Positions 4,940 through 5,409 of a DNA stretch of 5,409 bases are shown piece by piece. Position 1 is the first letter of the stretch. Each line of letters opens with the position of its first letter. Source of the stretch: Comamonadaceae bacterium (lineage in GTDB: Bacteria; Pseudomonadota; Gammaproteobacteria; Burkholderiales; Burkholderiaceae_C). The translations under genes and the position numbers were made by a program. Location: NCBI GenBank assembly GCA_947374105.1, contig CANCAO010000141.1, positions 1 through 5,409 of the forward strand. The letters run 5' to 3'. The notes beneath the pieces were generated by a model. It worked only from the letters and a program-made list of their open reading frames with translations. It was not told the origin of the DNA and did not search any database.

Positions 4940-5409
4940 ATGACCGATTTCTTTCAACTTTTCTTCAGTGGGTTGTCCACCGGCGCGATTTACGCGCTGG
5001 CGGCCCTGGGCTTCACGCTCTTGTGGCAGGCCAGCGGCACCATCAACTTTGCCCAGGGCGAATTTGTGATGCTGCCCGCCTTCATGATGCTGGCCTTTTT
5101 GACCGCCGGTTTCCCGCTGATGGCCAGCTTCTTTTTGGCTTGTCTGGTCTCGGTCTTTATTCTGGGTTGGGCTTTCAAACGCGGCGTGGTGGACCCGCTG
5201 TTCAAGTACGGCATGATGCCCATCGTGGTGGCCACCATTGGCCTGTCCATCGCCCTCAAAAACGGCGTGCGTGTGGCCTACAGCGCTGAGGCGCACCCCT
5301 TCCCCAGCCTGTTCCCTGACACGCTCTACAACATCGCCGGGGTGACGGTGTCACTGTCTGACATCGGCACGTTTGTGCTGGCCCTGCTGCTGGTGATGGG
5401 AACGCAAGC
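4940..5409 (+). CDS. Branched-chain-type ABC transporter permease, LivH family (3' partial)
   Basis: This is an inner-membrane permease of the same HAAT-type importer as the upstream binding protein. The ATG at 4940 has AGG at 4931-4933, 6 nt upstream. The frame stays open to the right edge, giving 156 full codons; family members are near 290-300 aa, so about half is visible. The sequence starts MTDFFQLFFSGLSTGAIYAL, and the first hydrophobic segment (about 9-30) leads into GTINFAQGEFVML (33-45), the hallmark N-terminal motif of LivH permeases. Further hydrophobic segments lie at about 46-57, 60-77, 91-106 and 143-154. It is separated from the binding-protein gene by 44 bp without a terminator, so the two are probably cotranscribed. 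A second permease (LivM-like) and two ATPases (LivG/LivF-like) would be expected downstream. Substrate as for the binding protein. Confidence 0.92.
   Translation, partial: MTDFFQLFFSGLSTGAIYALAALGFTLLWQASGTINFAQGEFVMLPAFMMLAFLTAGFPLMASFFLACLVSVFILGWAFKRGVVDPLFKYGMMPIVVATIGLSIALKNGVRVAYSAEAHPFPSLFPDTLYNIAGVTVSLSDIGTFVLALLLVMGTQ

Noticed and set aside
4907..5296. Minus-strand open frame opposite the permease gene
   Set aside because: The plus strand encodes a clear LivH permease with the INFAQGE motif; the antisense product is low-complexity and His/Gln-rich.
1..5409. CRISPR array, tRNA, rRNA, insertion sequence or phage attachment site
   Set aside because: I saw no regularly spaced repeats, tRNA cloverleaf, transposase frame or integrase in any part of the window.

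Overview
The window is a piece of an aromatic-degradation locus, most likely from a betaproteobacterium of the Burkholderiales (Comamonadaceae-like: Rhodoferax, Polaromonas, Limnohabitans and relatives). This rests on GC-rich codon use, the BoxA/thiolase/PcaR-type IclR/Liv-type ABC combination, and intergenic repeats of a style I associate with that family. The assignment is by recognition only; no search was run.

Layout. Positions 1-1173 (+) hold the end of boxA, the NADPH-dependent reductase of benzoyl-CoA 2,3-epoxidase; its N-terminus lies outside the window. Positions 1174-1545 have no gene but contain two ~100-nt structured elements in opposite orientation. They share the same internal-loop sequences while their helices differ and co-vary. 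Positions 1546-2748 (+) encode a 400-aa 3-oxoadipyl-CoA (beta-ketoadipyl-CoA) thiolase. Positions 2770-3543 (-) encode an IclR regulator of the PcaR/PcaU/PobR type, convergent with the thiolase. Positions 3544-3752 are a divergent control region with two GTTCGAT(A/T)ATCG boxes 21 bp apart. Positions 3753-4895 (+) encode a periplasmic branched-chain-amino-acid-type substrate-binding protein, followed at 4940 by a LivH-type permease that runs off the right edge.

How the parts work together (inference from known pathways). A Liv-type ABC importer would bring in benzoate or a related aromatic acid. The box pathway (CoA ligase and BoxB/BoxC presumably outside the window, BoxA inside) epoxidises and opens benzoyl-CoA and leads to 3-oxoadipyl-CoA. 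The thiolase splits this into succinyl-CoA and acetyl-CoA. The IclR protein probably controls the divergent transporter operon, and perhaps itself, through the paired boxes.

The most unusual content is non-coding: the paired covarying elements between boxA and the thiolase gene, the duplicated operator, and a signal-peptide coding segment that resembles a dispersed repeat.
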